A DNA stretch of 34,563 bases. It comes from Alteromonadaceae bacterium (lineage in GTDB: Bacteria > Pseudomonadota > Gammaproteobacteria > Enterobacterales > Alteromonadaceae). Below, piece by piece: positions 25,030-32,887 of the stretch. Made by a program: the position numbers and the translations under genes. Each line of letters opens with the position of its first letter. Positions within the stretch are counted from its first letter, which is position 1. The DNA is taken from assembly GCA_015487235.1 (NCBI GenBank), contig WFQC01000032.1:1-34563 (forward strand), read 5' to 3'. The notes beneath the pieces were generated by a model that was not told where the DNA came from, searched no databases, and saw only the letters and a program-made list of their open reading frames with translations.

Positions 25030-25680
25030 ATGAGTTTTTTTGACAGTATTATTGCCTTTTTACAAAATGGCGGACCATTTATTTTTCCTATTGCATTAGT
25101 ACTTGTATTAGGTTTGGCTATAACACTTGAGCGCTGGCTTTACTTAAATTCGGCACTACGCACTAACCGTAAAGCATTAGCCTTATTACAAACTGATTTA
25201 AAAAAGGGTGATATTAACGCCATTATGCAGCATGCAAAAAGTCACTCAGCGCCTGTGCTTGATGTTTTGCAAGCGGGCATTGCACGTTTGTCAACGGTTA
25301 AACGTCGTGAAGACGTAGAATACGCCATGGAAGAAACTATTATGGAGTATATGCTAAGGCTCGAAAAACGTACGCCATTTTTAGCAACCTTGGCAAATAT
25401 TGCCACCTTACTCGGTTTATTAGGCACTATTATGGGCTTGATCGCTGCTTTTTCTGCGGTAGCAAGCGCCGATCCGGCCGAAAAAGCCAATTTACTTTCT
25501 TCAAGTATTTCTGTTGCCATGAACACCACGGCTTTTGGTTTGATCACTGCTATTCCACTTATTTTATTTCACACCAGTTTAATGAGTAAAACGGCAGCGA
25601 TTGTCGACTCATTAGAAATGGCTGGCATAAAATTGCTTAACTCGCTTTCTTTTGGGCAACAAGAAGAAAACCGAGGCTAA
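25030..25680 (+). CDS. ExbB/TolQ/MotA-family proton channel subunit
   Basis: A 216-aa inner-membrane protein with three TM segments: about 16-36, 117-140 (ANIATLLGLLGTIMGLIAAF) and 160-182 (VAMNTTAFGLITAIPLILFH). The glycine-rich second and Thr-containing third helices are the channel-lining signatures of the family. In these complexes a pentamer of this subunit surrounds a dimer of ExbD-like subunits and converts proton flow into movement. GAGAGGGAC precedes the ATG. The subunits downstream show it belongs to a dedicated system rather than to housekeeping Tol-Pal or TonB. Confidence 0.92.
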   Translation: MSFFDSIIAFLQNGGPFIFPIALVLVLGLAITLERWLYLNSALRTNRKALALLQTDLKKGDINAIMQHAKSHSAPVLDVLQAGIARLSTVKRREDVEYAMEETIMEYMLRLEKRTPFLATLANIATLLGLLGTIMGLIAAFSAVASADPAEKANLLSSSISVAMNTTAFGLITAIPLILFHTSLMSKTAAIVDSLEMAGIKLLNSLSFGQQEENRG

Positions 25681-25684
25681 GGTT

Positions 25685-26227
25685 ATGAGACGCCATCGCC
25701 GTATTAAAAATCAGCAAGAAGCCGAGCTTGATATCACCTCATTTATGAATTTGATGATCGTGCTAGTGCCAGTGCTTTTATTAAGTCTAGTTTTCTCACA
25801 GGTGCGTATTTTAAATTTACAACTTCCCTTGAGTGTTGACGAACAAGATCAACAACAAGATAAACCGCCTAAAATATTAGAGCTGGTGATCACCGAACAC
25901 GCCTTAACGCTTAATTATCCCAGTGGTATTTTATTAAAAAGCTTTGCGAAAACAGAACAGGGTTATGACTTTGCATTGTTGTCTAACTATTTACAAGACT
26001 TAAAATTAACTTTTCAGCAGCAAAATATTGATAAAAAAGATATTTTAATTCTGCTTAGCCCCAATGTCGATTATCAAACCTTAGTCTCAGCCATGGACAC
26101 TGTTCGTTCATTTAAAGCGGTTGTCGCTGCTAACTTAATTGATGCGGAGCTATTTCCTTTAATTTCACTCGGTGATGCACCCGAGGTAGAAAATGCAGTA
26201 GTTAATAGCCAAGGAGAGCAACCATGA
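25685..26227 (+). CDS. ExbD/TolR-family subunit with Asn at the proton-site position
   Basis: A 180-aa protein from the ATG at 25685. A longer TTG-start frame from 25652 overlaps the ExbB gene, but GAGG upstream and the short basic cytoplasmic N-terminus support 25685. One TM segment (about 19-38) is followed by a periplasmic domain. Aligned by eye with ExbD (ITPFIDVMLVLL), the segment ITSFMNLMIVLV places N22 where the essential Asp normally stands. D16 lies nearby on the cytoplasmic side. The change may make this subunit non-protonatable, with the second ExbD-like subunit carrying the active Asp. Confidence 0.88.
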   Translation: MRRHRRIKNQQEAELDITSFMNLMIVLVPVLLLSLVFSQVRILNLQLPLSVDEQDQQQDKPPKILELVITEHALTLNYPSGILLKSFAKTEQGYDFALLSNYLQDLKLTFQQQNIDKKDILILLSPNVDYQTLVSAMDTVRSFKAVVAANLIDAELFPLISLGDAPEVENAVVNSQGEQP

Positions 26228-26751
26228 AGCAATCAGCACGCGCAAAACGATTAGCTAGGCATCATAAACGCTTTAATAATTCAGCTAAACTCAATCTTGT
26301 ATCCCTAATGGATATTTTTACAATTTTGGTTTTTTTTCTTATCGTTAATCAATCCGAAGTGAGAGCATTACAAACCAGTAAAGATATTAGCTTACCGGTT
26401 TCTATCGCCGATGAATTGCCTGATGAAAATGTTTTGATCAGTATTTTAAATAATACTGTAATTATTCAAGATCGTGCTGTTTGGCAACAACAAGAAGCGA
26501 TTAATAACCTTGATGAAAGCAATAGCGAACCACTGATCAATGCTATTACGAATGAATTAAATTATTTAGCTCAAAAACGTCCACAGTTAACTGATATGGA
26601 AAAAGAACGCGGGCGTGCCGTTACGATTATGGGTGACTCATCCATTCCTTATAAAGTACTAAAACAAATTATGGCCGCTTGTGCAGAAAGTAATTATCGC
26701 AATATTTCTTTAGCGGTAAAACAAGTTGCTAGAAAGCAAGAAGGAGAGTAG
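26224..26751 (+). CDS. ExbD/TolR-family subunit retaining the conserved Asp
   Basis: A 175-aa protein with a basic cytoplasmic N-terminus, one TM segment (about 24-43) and a periplasmic domain. The motif NLVSLMDIFTILVFFLIV keeps the proton-carrying Asp (D30). The ATG overlaps the previous stop (ATGA, 4 bp) and is preceded by AGGAGAG, so the two ExbD-like proteins should be made in similar amounts, consistent with a heterodimer. The Myxococcus Agl motor likewise pairs one TolQ-like with two TolR-like subunits. Confidence 0.9.
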   Translation: MKQSARAKRLARHHKRFNNSAKLNLVSLMDIFTILVFFLIVNQSEVRALQTSKDISLPVSIADELPDENVLISILNNTVIIQDRAVWQQQEAINNLDESNSEPLINAITNELNYLAQKRPQLTDMEKERGRAVTIMGDSSIPYKVLKQIMAACAESNYRNISLAVKQVARKQEGE

Positions 26752-26754
26752 ACA

Positions 26755-27741
26755 ATGACAACGGCTACCTTACCTGCTCATATTCGTTTTCGTTCGCAAC
26801 ATAGTTTAAAAGCGCTAAATAATTTATTTTTACCGAGCGAGCAAGATAAAAAGTTTACCCGTATTTTAAGCATTTTGTTTGTTCTTTATCTTGTGATAGC
26901 GTTCACTGTACCTTTCTTTGAACCGGTTGAAGTACCGCGAAAAGAGAAAGAAAAGTTACCTGTACAACTGGCTAAAATCATTTTAAAAGAAAAGAAGCTA
27001 CCGCCACCTGAAAAGAAAAAAGTTATAGAAAAAAAGCCTGAAAAAAAAGAAATCAATAAAAAAGAAAAAGCGGTAGTTGAGAAAAAAACTAAACCACTTA
27101 AGCCATTACCGTTAAAAAAATTACGCGAAAAAGCGCGTGAAAAAGCAAAAAAATCAGGGCTTGCAGCCATGAAAGATGAACTTTTTTCAATGCGAGAAGT
27201 GGTTGATATTAAACCGACAGCGGTAAAAAAACTTAATAAAAACCAGCAAGTAGAAGCGAGAGTTAAACGTAAATTACTTGCGGCGCAAGCCAGTAAACAG
27301 AGTCAAACGTTAGGAGCGGCTAGTACCACACAAACCGTTGTTAGCGACCAATTAAGTACCCGCAATACCCAACAAGTACGTTTATCGGAAGAAGAAATTA
27401 GCGCTACTGAAGATACGTTAGTCGCTGAAAGTTTGGCAGAGCAGCAATCAGGTACCCGTTCTGAAATGTCACTTCGTCGCACCTTAGAAGCGCATAAAGC
27501 CAGATTGTATGCCTTATATAATAGAGCATTACGTAAAGATCCACTTTTACGGGGTAAAGTATTATTTGAAATAGAAATACAACCTAGCGGCAAGGTAAGC
27601 GCTGTTAAGATAAAAAGCAGCGAATTGAATAATGCTAAATTAGAAAGGCGTTTGATGTTGGTGTTAAAGTCTATCGAATTTGCACAAAAAGATGTGGCTG
27701 TTACTACCACTATTTGGGCAATAGACTTTATTCCGAGCTAA
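26755..27741 (+). CDS. TonB/AgmX-like energy-transducing protein
   Basis: A 328-aa protein. A single TM segment at about residues 41-62 (ILSILFVLYLVIAFTVPFFE) is followed by a Pro/Lys/Glu-rich stretch (about 70-135) like the periplasm-spanning spacer of TonB or TolA. The C-terminal domain (about 235-328: SLRRTLEAHKARLYALYNRA, GKVLFEIEIQPSGKVSAVKI) matches the AgmX/PglI-type C-terminal domain, which ends the GltJ/AgmX and GltG proteins of Myxococcus. It closes the motor operon 3 bp after the second ExbD gene (AAGGAGAG before the ATG). It probably passes force from the ExbB/D channel to the TPR/outer-membrane parts. Confidence 0.84.
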   Translation: MTTATLPAHIRFRSQHSLKALNNLFLPSEQDKKFTRILSILFVLYLVIAFTVPFFEPVEVPRKEKEKLPVQLAKIILKEKKLPPPEKKKVIEKKPEKKEINKKEKAVVEKKTKPLKPLPLKKLREKAREKAKKSGLAAMKDELFSMREVVDIKPTAVKKLNKNQQVEARVKRKLLAAQASKQSQTLGAASTTQTVVSDQLSTRNTQQVRLSEEEISATEDTLVAESLAEQQSGTRSEMSLRRTLEAHKARLYALYNRALRKDPLLRGKVLFEIEIQPSGKVSAVKIKSSELNNAKLERRLMLVLKSIEFAQKDVAVTTTIWAIDFIPS

Positions 27742-27798
27742 CGTGTTTTTTATAATTTGTCTTAGCAAAAAGAATGCGCCTAAGCTCACCTAACTAAG

Positions 27799-27828
27799 AT
27801 TGAGCGTGGATTGAGCGAGCATTATAAT
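27799..27828 (+). promoter_or_regulatory. Sigma-70 promoter with 11-bp tandem repeat over the -35
   Basis: A -35 TTGAGC (27800-27805), a 17-bp spacer and a perfect -10 TATAAT (27823-27828) form a near-ideal promoter for the response regulator beginning at 27883. ATTGAGCG occurs twice, at 27799-27806 and 27810-27817, with an 11-bp period. This fits head-to-tail binding of an OmpR-family dimer; because one copy covers the -35, autoregulation by activation or repression is possible. Confidence 0.68.
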
Positions 27829-27882
27829 ATGTTATGCTTGGTTAGCGACTTTAAACTCAATGTAAGTAAAATAGCTGTAATT

Positions 27883-28539
27883 ATGAGAATTTTATTAGTA
27901 GAAGATGATTTACCTTTAGCTCAAGGCTTACAAATATCGCTACGTCATGAAGGTTTTGTTGTTGATCATGTCAGTTGTGGTAAAGGTGCTCTAGCGGCAT
28001 TGTCTTATCCTGATCATGATATGGCAATTCTTGATTTAGGTTTACCCGATATCGATGGTTTAAAAGTTTTAGAGCAAGTTAGAAATAAAAAACTGTCATT
28101 GCCTATTATTATTTTAACGGCCAGAGATACTATTGATGAAAAAGTACAAGGGTTAGATTTAGGGGCCGATGACTATCTAGTAAAACCTTTTGAATTAAGT
28201 GAGCTTATTGCTCGTTTACGGGTTATTGAAAGACGCTTAGGTACTGCCAATAGTGCCATTATTAAGATTAAACAGGTACAAATGGACACTGCTGCTCATA
28301 AGGTAAAACTTGATCAACAAGACATCACCCTGTCTAAAAAAGAATATATGGTACTGAAAACCTTAATGGAAAATGCAGGTAGAATTCAGTCTCGTGAACA
28401 AATAGAGTCGCGCTTATACGAGTGGGGAGAAGAAATTGCCAGTAACGCGGTAGAAGTACATATTTCTAATTTACGGAAGAAGTTACCCGAGCAATTTATT
28501 CAAACAATACGAGGTGTGGGTTATACCGTTAATGTATAG
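27883..28539 (+). CDS. OmpR-family response regulator (QseB/PmrA-like)
   Basis: A 218-aa regulator from the ATG at 27883. A longer frame begins at TTG 27811, but that codon lies in the promoter repeat, and the receiver fold starts exactly at MRILLVEDD. Receiver residues: D8/D9 region, phosphoacceptor D51 (AILDLGLPDIDG), T79 and K101 (LGADDYLVKPF). The winged-helix domain has VEVHISNLRKKLPEQFIQTI and ends RGVGYTV. It is 37 bp upstream of its kinase and heads an operon with cupredoxin, FTR1-like and outer-membrane genes, which are its likely targets. Confidence 0.88.
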   Translation: MRILLVEDDLPLAQGLQISLRHEGFVVDHVSCGKGALAALSYPDHDMAILDLGLPDIDGLKVLEQVRNKKLSLPIIILTARDTIDEKVQGLDLGADDYLVKPFELSELIARLRVIERRLGTANSAIIKIKQVQMDTAAHKVKLDQQDITLSKKEYMVLKTLMENAGRIQSREQIESRLYEWGEEIASNAVEVHISNLRKKLPEQFIQTIRGVGYTVNV

Positions 28540-28576
28540 TTTTACATAGTTTACTTTAACTGGGAATACAGTTTAT

Positions 28577-29899
28577 ATGTCGATTCGTCGCTACTTGGTA
28601 TTAATACTCATTTCAATTATTACCCTTATTACCTTTATTGCGGCGATTCAAGGTTATAAGGCAAGTATGAAAAAGGCATCAGACTTGTTTGATGCGCAGC
28701 TGCATTCTGTGGCATCAACCATTATTGCCTTAGAAGCCCACCAACCATTAATTAACGTAACAGATAAAGCGGCGTTAGCTTTTCAAATTTGGCGCAACAA
28801 GCAATTACTTTTAGCCACCAGTAATACTCCAACAGAAGCCATTGCGCCTTTTAAACAAGGTTTTAGTGAGAATAACTTTGATGGTATTCGTTGGCGTGTT
28901 TACACCAAAAAATCGCCTATTGATAATCGTTGGGTTATGGTTGCTCAACCGATTAAACCGCGTTTTGAGCTTGCTGAAAATGTGATATTATCGGCTGTTA
29001 TCCCTATTGTTCTGGCCATTCCTTTATTAATCCTTATTATTTCAGTAGTCGTTGGTCGAGGATTAAAACCATTAACATTATTAACTAAACAGCTTACCAA
29101 GAAAAAGGTAAATGATTTAAGCAAAATAAAAGTTAAACAATCGAGTGAAGAGTTAGTACCAGTTATAGAAACACTTAATCACTTATTTCAACAGCTTGAG
29201 TCAGCGTTTGAACGTGAGAAACGTTTCGCTGCTGATGCGGCTCATGAACTGAGAACACCTTTAAGTGTATTAAAAATTAATAGTCATAACCTACAACTTG
29301 AATTAGGCAATGAAAACCCCGCCATTGATAACCTTGTGGCAAGTGTAGATCGTATGGCTCATGTTATTGACCAAATTTTATTGCTTAATAAAACCAATCC
29401 TGAACAATTTAGTGCTGATTTTTCCACCATTAATTTAACAGCTAATTGCCAACAAATTATTGCGCAGCTTTACCCTGAAATAAATGCGAGACAACAACAA
29501 ATAGAGTTACACGCATCAGAAGCTTATATTGCTGGTAATGATTTTGCTATTGCTACCTTATTACAAAACTTGATCAGTAATGCCAGTAAATATGCTCCTG
29601 AGCAAGGACGTATTCTTGTGACCATTGAGAAAAAATCATCAGCTGTAACACTAATTGTTGAAGATTCAGGTAAAGGAATTGATGAAAGTGAATTATCTAA
29701 AGTGTTTGATCGCTTTTACCGAGTAGGCGGCGATCGTCATAACCCTCAAATTACTGGTTGTGGGTTAGGCTTAGCTATTGTAAAGCACATAGTGCAGTTG
29801 CATAATGCCAAAATTACCCTAGCAAAATCACCCAAATTACAAGGTTTAATGGTTACTGTTGTGTTTTCTGGTGCTGAACAGGATAGTGTTAATGTTTAA
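28577..29899 (+). CDS. Sensor histidine kinase (QseC/PmrB-like)
   Basis: A 440-aa inner-membrane kinase with TM1 about residues 6-25, a periplasmic sensor of about 110 residues (QseC-type N-terminal domain, with DGIRWRVYTKKSPIDNRWVM), TM2 about 138-158, HAMP, then HisKA with AAHELRTPLS and H223. ATPase boxes: NLISNASKYAPEQG, VEDSGKGI, FDRFYRVGGD, GCGLGLAIVKHI. The 3' end overlaps the cupredoxin gene by 8 bp, so sensor and putative metal-handling genes are translationally linked. A metal or envelope signal is likely but not shown. Confidence 0.88.
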   Translation: MSIRRYLVLILISIITLITFIAAIQGYKASMKKASDLFDAQLHSVASTIIALEAHQPLINVTDKAALAFQIWRNKQLLLATSNTPTEAIAPFKQGFSENNFDGIRWRVYTKKSPIDNRWVMVAQPIKPRFELAENVILSAVIPIVLAIPLLILIISVVVGRGLKPLTLLTKQLTKKKVNDLSKIKVKQSSEELVPVIETLNHLFQQLESAFEREKRFAADAAHELRTPLSVLKINSHNLQLELGNENPAIDNLVASVDRMAHVIDQILLLNKTNPEQFSADFSTINLTANCQQIIAQLYPEINARQQQIELHASEAYIAGNDFAIATLLQNLISNASKYAPEQGRILVTIEKKSSAVTLIVEDSGKGIDESELSKVFDRFYRVGGDRHNPQITGCGLGLAIVKHIVQLHNAKITLAKSPKLQGLMVTVVFSGAEQDSVNV

Positions 29900-30269
29900 A
29901 TGGAAGGTGAATATAACCAGCTGTTTATTATTATTTTCTTGTGCGGTGTTTGCTCAACGACCAGAATTTGTATTAGAAATCAAAGATCATTTATTTTACC
30001 CTGCAGAAATTCATATACCTAAAAATAAGAAAGTTAAATTAGTTATCTACAATTACGATGCAACCCCTGAAGAGTTTGATAGTTTTGACTTAAACCGAGA
30101 AAAGGTTATTTTTCCACACCGTAAATCCATTATTTTTATCGGCCCTTTGCCCGAAGGACGATACAGTTTTTTTGGTGAATATCATCCCAATACTGCCAAA
30201 GGTGTAGTGATTGTTGATGATACTACTACCGTTAATCAACCCTTAGAGGAGTCATCTCATGTTGATTAA
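29892..30269 (+). CDS. Cupredoxin-like periplasmic protein
   Basis: A 125-aa exported protein. The ATG at 29892 (AGGA nine bases upstream) is preferred over the TTG at 29859. Signal peptide to about VFAQ-RPEF. The mature beta-sandwich has HLFYPAEIHIPKNKKVKLVI, EEFDSFDLNREKVI and EGRYSFFGEYHPNTAKGVVI, the pattern of cupredoxin-domain proteins found beside FTR1-type permeases. The usual Cys copper ligand is absent; His in GEYHP and other residues could bind metal. It overlaps the kinase by 8 bp and the membrane protein by 11 bp. Confidence 0.8.
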   Translation: MFKWKVNITSCLLLFSCAVFAQRPEFVLEIKDHLFYPAEIHIPKNKKVKLVIYNYDATPEEFDSFDLNREKVIFPHRKSIIFIGPLPEGRYSFFGEYHPNTAKGVVIVDDTTTVNQPLEESSHVD

Positions 30270-31044
30270 TACGGTAATATTATTGTTACGCGATGGCTTA
30301 CCTATTGTTTTTATGCTGGTATTACTACTGAGCAGTATGAAAAATGCTCATTATTCATACCAGTGGTTAATTAAAGCAGTATCGATTGCTATGTTGGTAA
30401 CCGCCAGTTTATTAATTTTTATTGATACTATTGCGCATTGGTATGACGGTATGGGCATTGAGCTATTATTTTCTATTGGTTTTATTGGTGTTTATTTTCT
30501 TATTGTTGTGCATTTGTTTGCTAAGCCAAACACTACACCGTTGTGGTTAAAACCAGCTAGTGCTATGGGTATTTTTGTTTTAGTTGTTAGCGTAAATACG
30601 ATTAATTTTTTAGTGTATTTAACAGGCTTTTGGTCGCAAACAGAACTGCTTGCCTCTATTTTAATTGGTATGTTACTGGGAGTAGGTATTTGCGTTAGTG
30701 TCGGTATTTTATTGTATTTTATTTTGCAGCTTAACCAGCAAAAAGTACAATTTGGCATTAATAACATACTATTACTACTATTTGGTTGTGGTCAATTAAC
30801 ACAAGCCATTCATTTACTGTTGCAAATGGATTTACTTCCTGCAGAAGCGGCTATTTGGGACAGTAGCTTTTTAGTTGATGAAAATTCAGAGCTAGGTTAC
30901 TTCTTTACTGCCTTAGTTGGTTATGATGCTAGACCAACTAGCTTACATATTTTTTTATACGTGCTCGCCTTGTTATTACCGATAGCATTTTATTACTGGC
31001 GAAGAAATCATCCGAATATAACTACTCATCAGGAGCATAACTGA
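30259..31044 (+). CDS. FTR1-like multi-spanning membrane protein lacking REGLE-type motifs
   Basis: A 261-aa inner-membrane protein with about seven TM segments. The layout follows FTR1/EfeU: an N-terminal helix starting INTVILLLRDGLPIVFMLVL, a mid-protein helix with GMGIELLF, a late periplasmic loop (DLLPAEAAIWDSSFLVDENS) and GYDARPTSLHIFLY before the last helix. The two REGLE-type iron motifs are not intact: the first reads RDGLP and the second has no Arg-Glu pair at all. It is therefore either a divergent transporter for another cargo or a non-transporting electron or sensory partner of the cupredoxin. It ends with a one-base overlap with the next gene. Confidence 0.7.
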   Translation: MLINTVILLLRDGLPIVFMLVLLLSSMKNAHYSYQWLIKAVSIAMLVTASLLIFIDTIAHWYDGMGIELLFSIGFIGVYFLIVVHLFAKPNTTPLWLKPASAMGIFVLVVSVNTINFLVYLTGFWSQTELLASILIGMLLGVGICVSVGILLYFILQLNQQKVQFGINNILLLLFGCGQLTQAIHLLLQMDLLPAEAAIWDSSFLVDENSELGYFFTALVGYDARPTSLHIFLYVLALLLPIAFYYWRRNHPNITTHQEHN

Positions 31045-31745
31045 TGCGCTTATTTATTAGCTTTATTTTATGTGTGATCAGTATTGCTAAAGTGCAAGCT
31101 GATAGTTTTGTGGTTGATAAGGTTTATCACCCTTATGTGTTACCTAATGAACAAGAATTTGAGTGGCGTTTGTTTTCTCGTCAAACTGATGAAGGCAACA
31201 AGTTGGCTCAGCATATTGCTTATGGCTTTGCTTTGTCTGAAAGGGTTATGTTTGAAGCCTATATTTTGGGTGAGCGCAACGAAAATGACTCAGATGATTA
31301 TGGCTTGAAATCTTATGAAGCGGAAGTGCGTTGGATGTTAACCGAACAAGGCGAGTTATGGGCTGACTGGGGCGCGCTATTTGAATTAGAAAAACAGCAT
31401 GACAGCAATGATTGGGAAGCTACGGCTGCGCTTTTATTTGAAAAAGAAATTGGCAAAACCAGTCTTACCATGAATTTTTTTATGGTGTATGAATGGGGGG
31501 ATAATAGCCGAGAAAGCATGAAAAACGAATTTCGTTTACAATATCGTTATCGTTTTTTACCTCAACTACAACCAGCCATTGAATTGTATACCGGTCATAA
31601 TTACTTGGGCATAGGCCCAGCCTTTATGGGAATACAGCGCTTTGATCGGCAAAAACAATTAAAGTGGGAAATGGGCTTTATTGTTGGTTTTAATGGTAAT
31701 AATAAAGACAATGCATTACGTGTTGCGATTGAATATGAGTTTTAA
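31044..31745 (+). CDS. Outer-membrane beta-barrel-like protein of unknown function
   Basis: A 233-aa protein with a signal peptide (MRLFISFILCVISIAKVQA-DS). The mature sequence is rich in alternating aromatic/polar strands (LSERVMFEAYILGERNENDS, SLTMNFFMVYEWGDNSRESM, FRLQYRYRFLPQLQPAIELY) and ends in VAIEYEF with a terminal Phe, typical of outer-membrane barrels. The ATG is the TGATG overlap with the FTR1-like gene. With the cupredoxin and FTR1-like proteins it would complete an inner membrane-periplasm-outer membrane set. Its stop is interlocked with that of the convergent AraC gene (4-bp overlap). Confidence 0.66.
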   Translation: MRLFISFILCVISIAKVQADSFVVDKVYHPYVLPNEQEFEWRLFSRQTDEGNKLAQHIAYGFALSERVMFEAYILGERNENDSDDYGLKSYEAEVRWMLTEQGELWADWGALFELEKQHDSNDWEATAALLFEKEIGKTSLTMNFFMVYEWGDNSRESMKNEFRLQYRYRFLPQLQPAIELYTGHNYLGIGPAFMGIQRFDRQKQLKWEMGFIVGFNGNNKDNALRVAIEYEF

Positions 31746-32767
31746 CGTTCATTTTTATTGGTTGCTTGATAAGCTCTTGGGGTTTGTTGAGTGAGTTGTT
31801 TAAACCAACGATAAAAAGAACGAGGCTCTGCAAACCCTAATTGTTGGCTCACTGTATTTAATGTTACTGCCTTGTTTTTTAATAATATTTTTGCTTGTTC
31901 TAAGCGAACCTTATTTACTAATTGTTTAAAGTTCAGTTGGTGTGTTTTTAAACGGCGTTGCAAGGTTTTAGCACTGATATTAAGCTGTGCTGCAATATCT
32001 TCTTGGCTAATTTGCTGGTGGGTTAAGCCCTGTTTAATTAACAGCTCACATTGGCTCACAATGTCATTGTTTGTGAGGCTTTGTAATAACACCTGTGCAT
32101 GCTTTTCTAACGTGAGTCGTACATTTTTATCGCCTTTATTTAATGGCAAACTGAGTAAGTCTTGATGAAATACAATAGTGTTACTGGTTTGGTTAAATAA
32201 AATAGGGCAATTAAATAAGCGCTGATATTCGCGAGTTTGTTGTAAATCAGGCTGTTTCCTCGTTAATAATACCTTGACGGGTGAGCCTTGATTATTGGTG
32301 AGATAACGCGCAAAAGTTAGCCATGAAGCTAAGCAATTATCAACCATATGGCGACGTACTAAAGGATCAGGAAAACGACAATGCCAGCTAATGGTCAGCA
32401 ACTCATTGCATTGCGCAATATGGGTTACACCCATATCACCGACTAATTTTTCAAAGGGCTGTATTTTAGCAATAGCTTCACCTAAGGTTGCACAATTCAT
32501 TACAATATAACCAAGCACACTGTATGAACCCGGTTGCACATATTGTGCGGTATGCAAGCCAAATAAAGGATCTTTTGAGCACTTGAGTAATGCAGCTATA
32601 AGTTGTTGAAATGCCATTCCTGAAATATGTTGGCTATTATCAGCAAGCAGTGCTTTATCTAATGATAACTTAGTTAAAATGTTATCAATATCAATTTGTT
32701 GCGCTTCGGCTAATTGTAAATACTGTTTTACTGCCGGAATAGAAGCTTGTCCTAAATCTGTACTCAT
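31742..32767 (-). CDS. AraC-family transcriptional regulator (OruR/ArgR-type)
   Basis: A 341-aa regulator from the ATG at 32767. The open frame extends to 32953, but the extension has unlikely Cys-rich composition and would overlap the divergent flavoenzyme gene, so the shorter form is preferred and matches the family's usual 330-340 aa. The N-terminal half (SIPAVKQYLQLAEAQQIDID, VLGYIVMNCATLGEAI) is the arabinose-binding-like domain of OruR-type regulators. The C-terminal HTH domain has DIAAQLNISAKTLQRRL and LGFAEPRSFYRWFKQLTQ, then TPRAYQ. Divergent orientation suggests control of the flavoenzyme/glycerophosphate genes. Confidence 0.86.
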   Translation of the reverse strand: MSTDLGQASIPAVKQYLQLAEAQQIDIDNILTKLSLDKALLADNSQHISGMAFQQLIAALLKCSKDPLFGLHTAQYVQPGSYSVLGYIVMNCATLGEAIAKIQPFEKLVGDMGVTHIAQCNELLTISWHCRFPDPLVRRHMVDNCLASWLTFARYLTNNQGSPVKVLLTRKQPDLQQTREYQRLFNCPILFNQTSNTIVFHQDLLSLPLNKGDKNVRLTLEKHAQVLLQSLTNNDIVSQCELLIKQGLTHQQISQEDIAAQLNISAKTLQRRLKTHQLNFKQLVNKVRLEQAKILLKNKAVTLNTVSQQLGFAEPRSFYRWFKQLTQQTPRAYQATNKNER

Positions 32768-32887
32768 CTCTTGCGATCTATATTGCTTGTCCAGTTTTGT
32801 CACTATAACTGTCTTTTGCGGACATTTTGCCTTGTTCGTGGAGGTTTTACCATGCTTTATTATAAATAATAAGGGGTAAATTTTAAC

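Noticed and set aside
26886-27170. 94-codon minus-strand frame rich in Phe and Ser inside the TonB-like gene
   Set aside because: It is the complement of the Lys/Glu-rich spacer (AAA/GAA codons read as TTT/TTC), a classic composition artefact.
25030-27741. Standard TonB-ExbB-ExbD or Tol-Pal system
   Set aside because: Two ExbD-like genes, an AgmX-type C-terminus and the attached TPR/barrel genes do not fit either; no TolA, TolB, Pal or TonB-dependent receptor is nearby.
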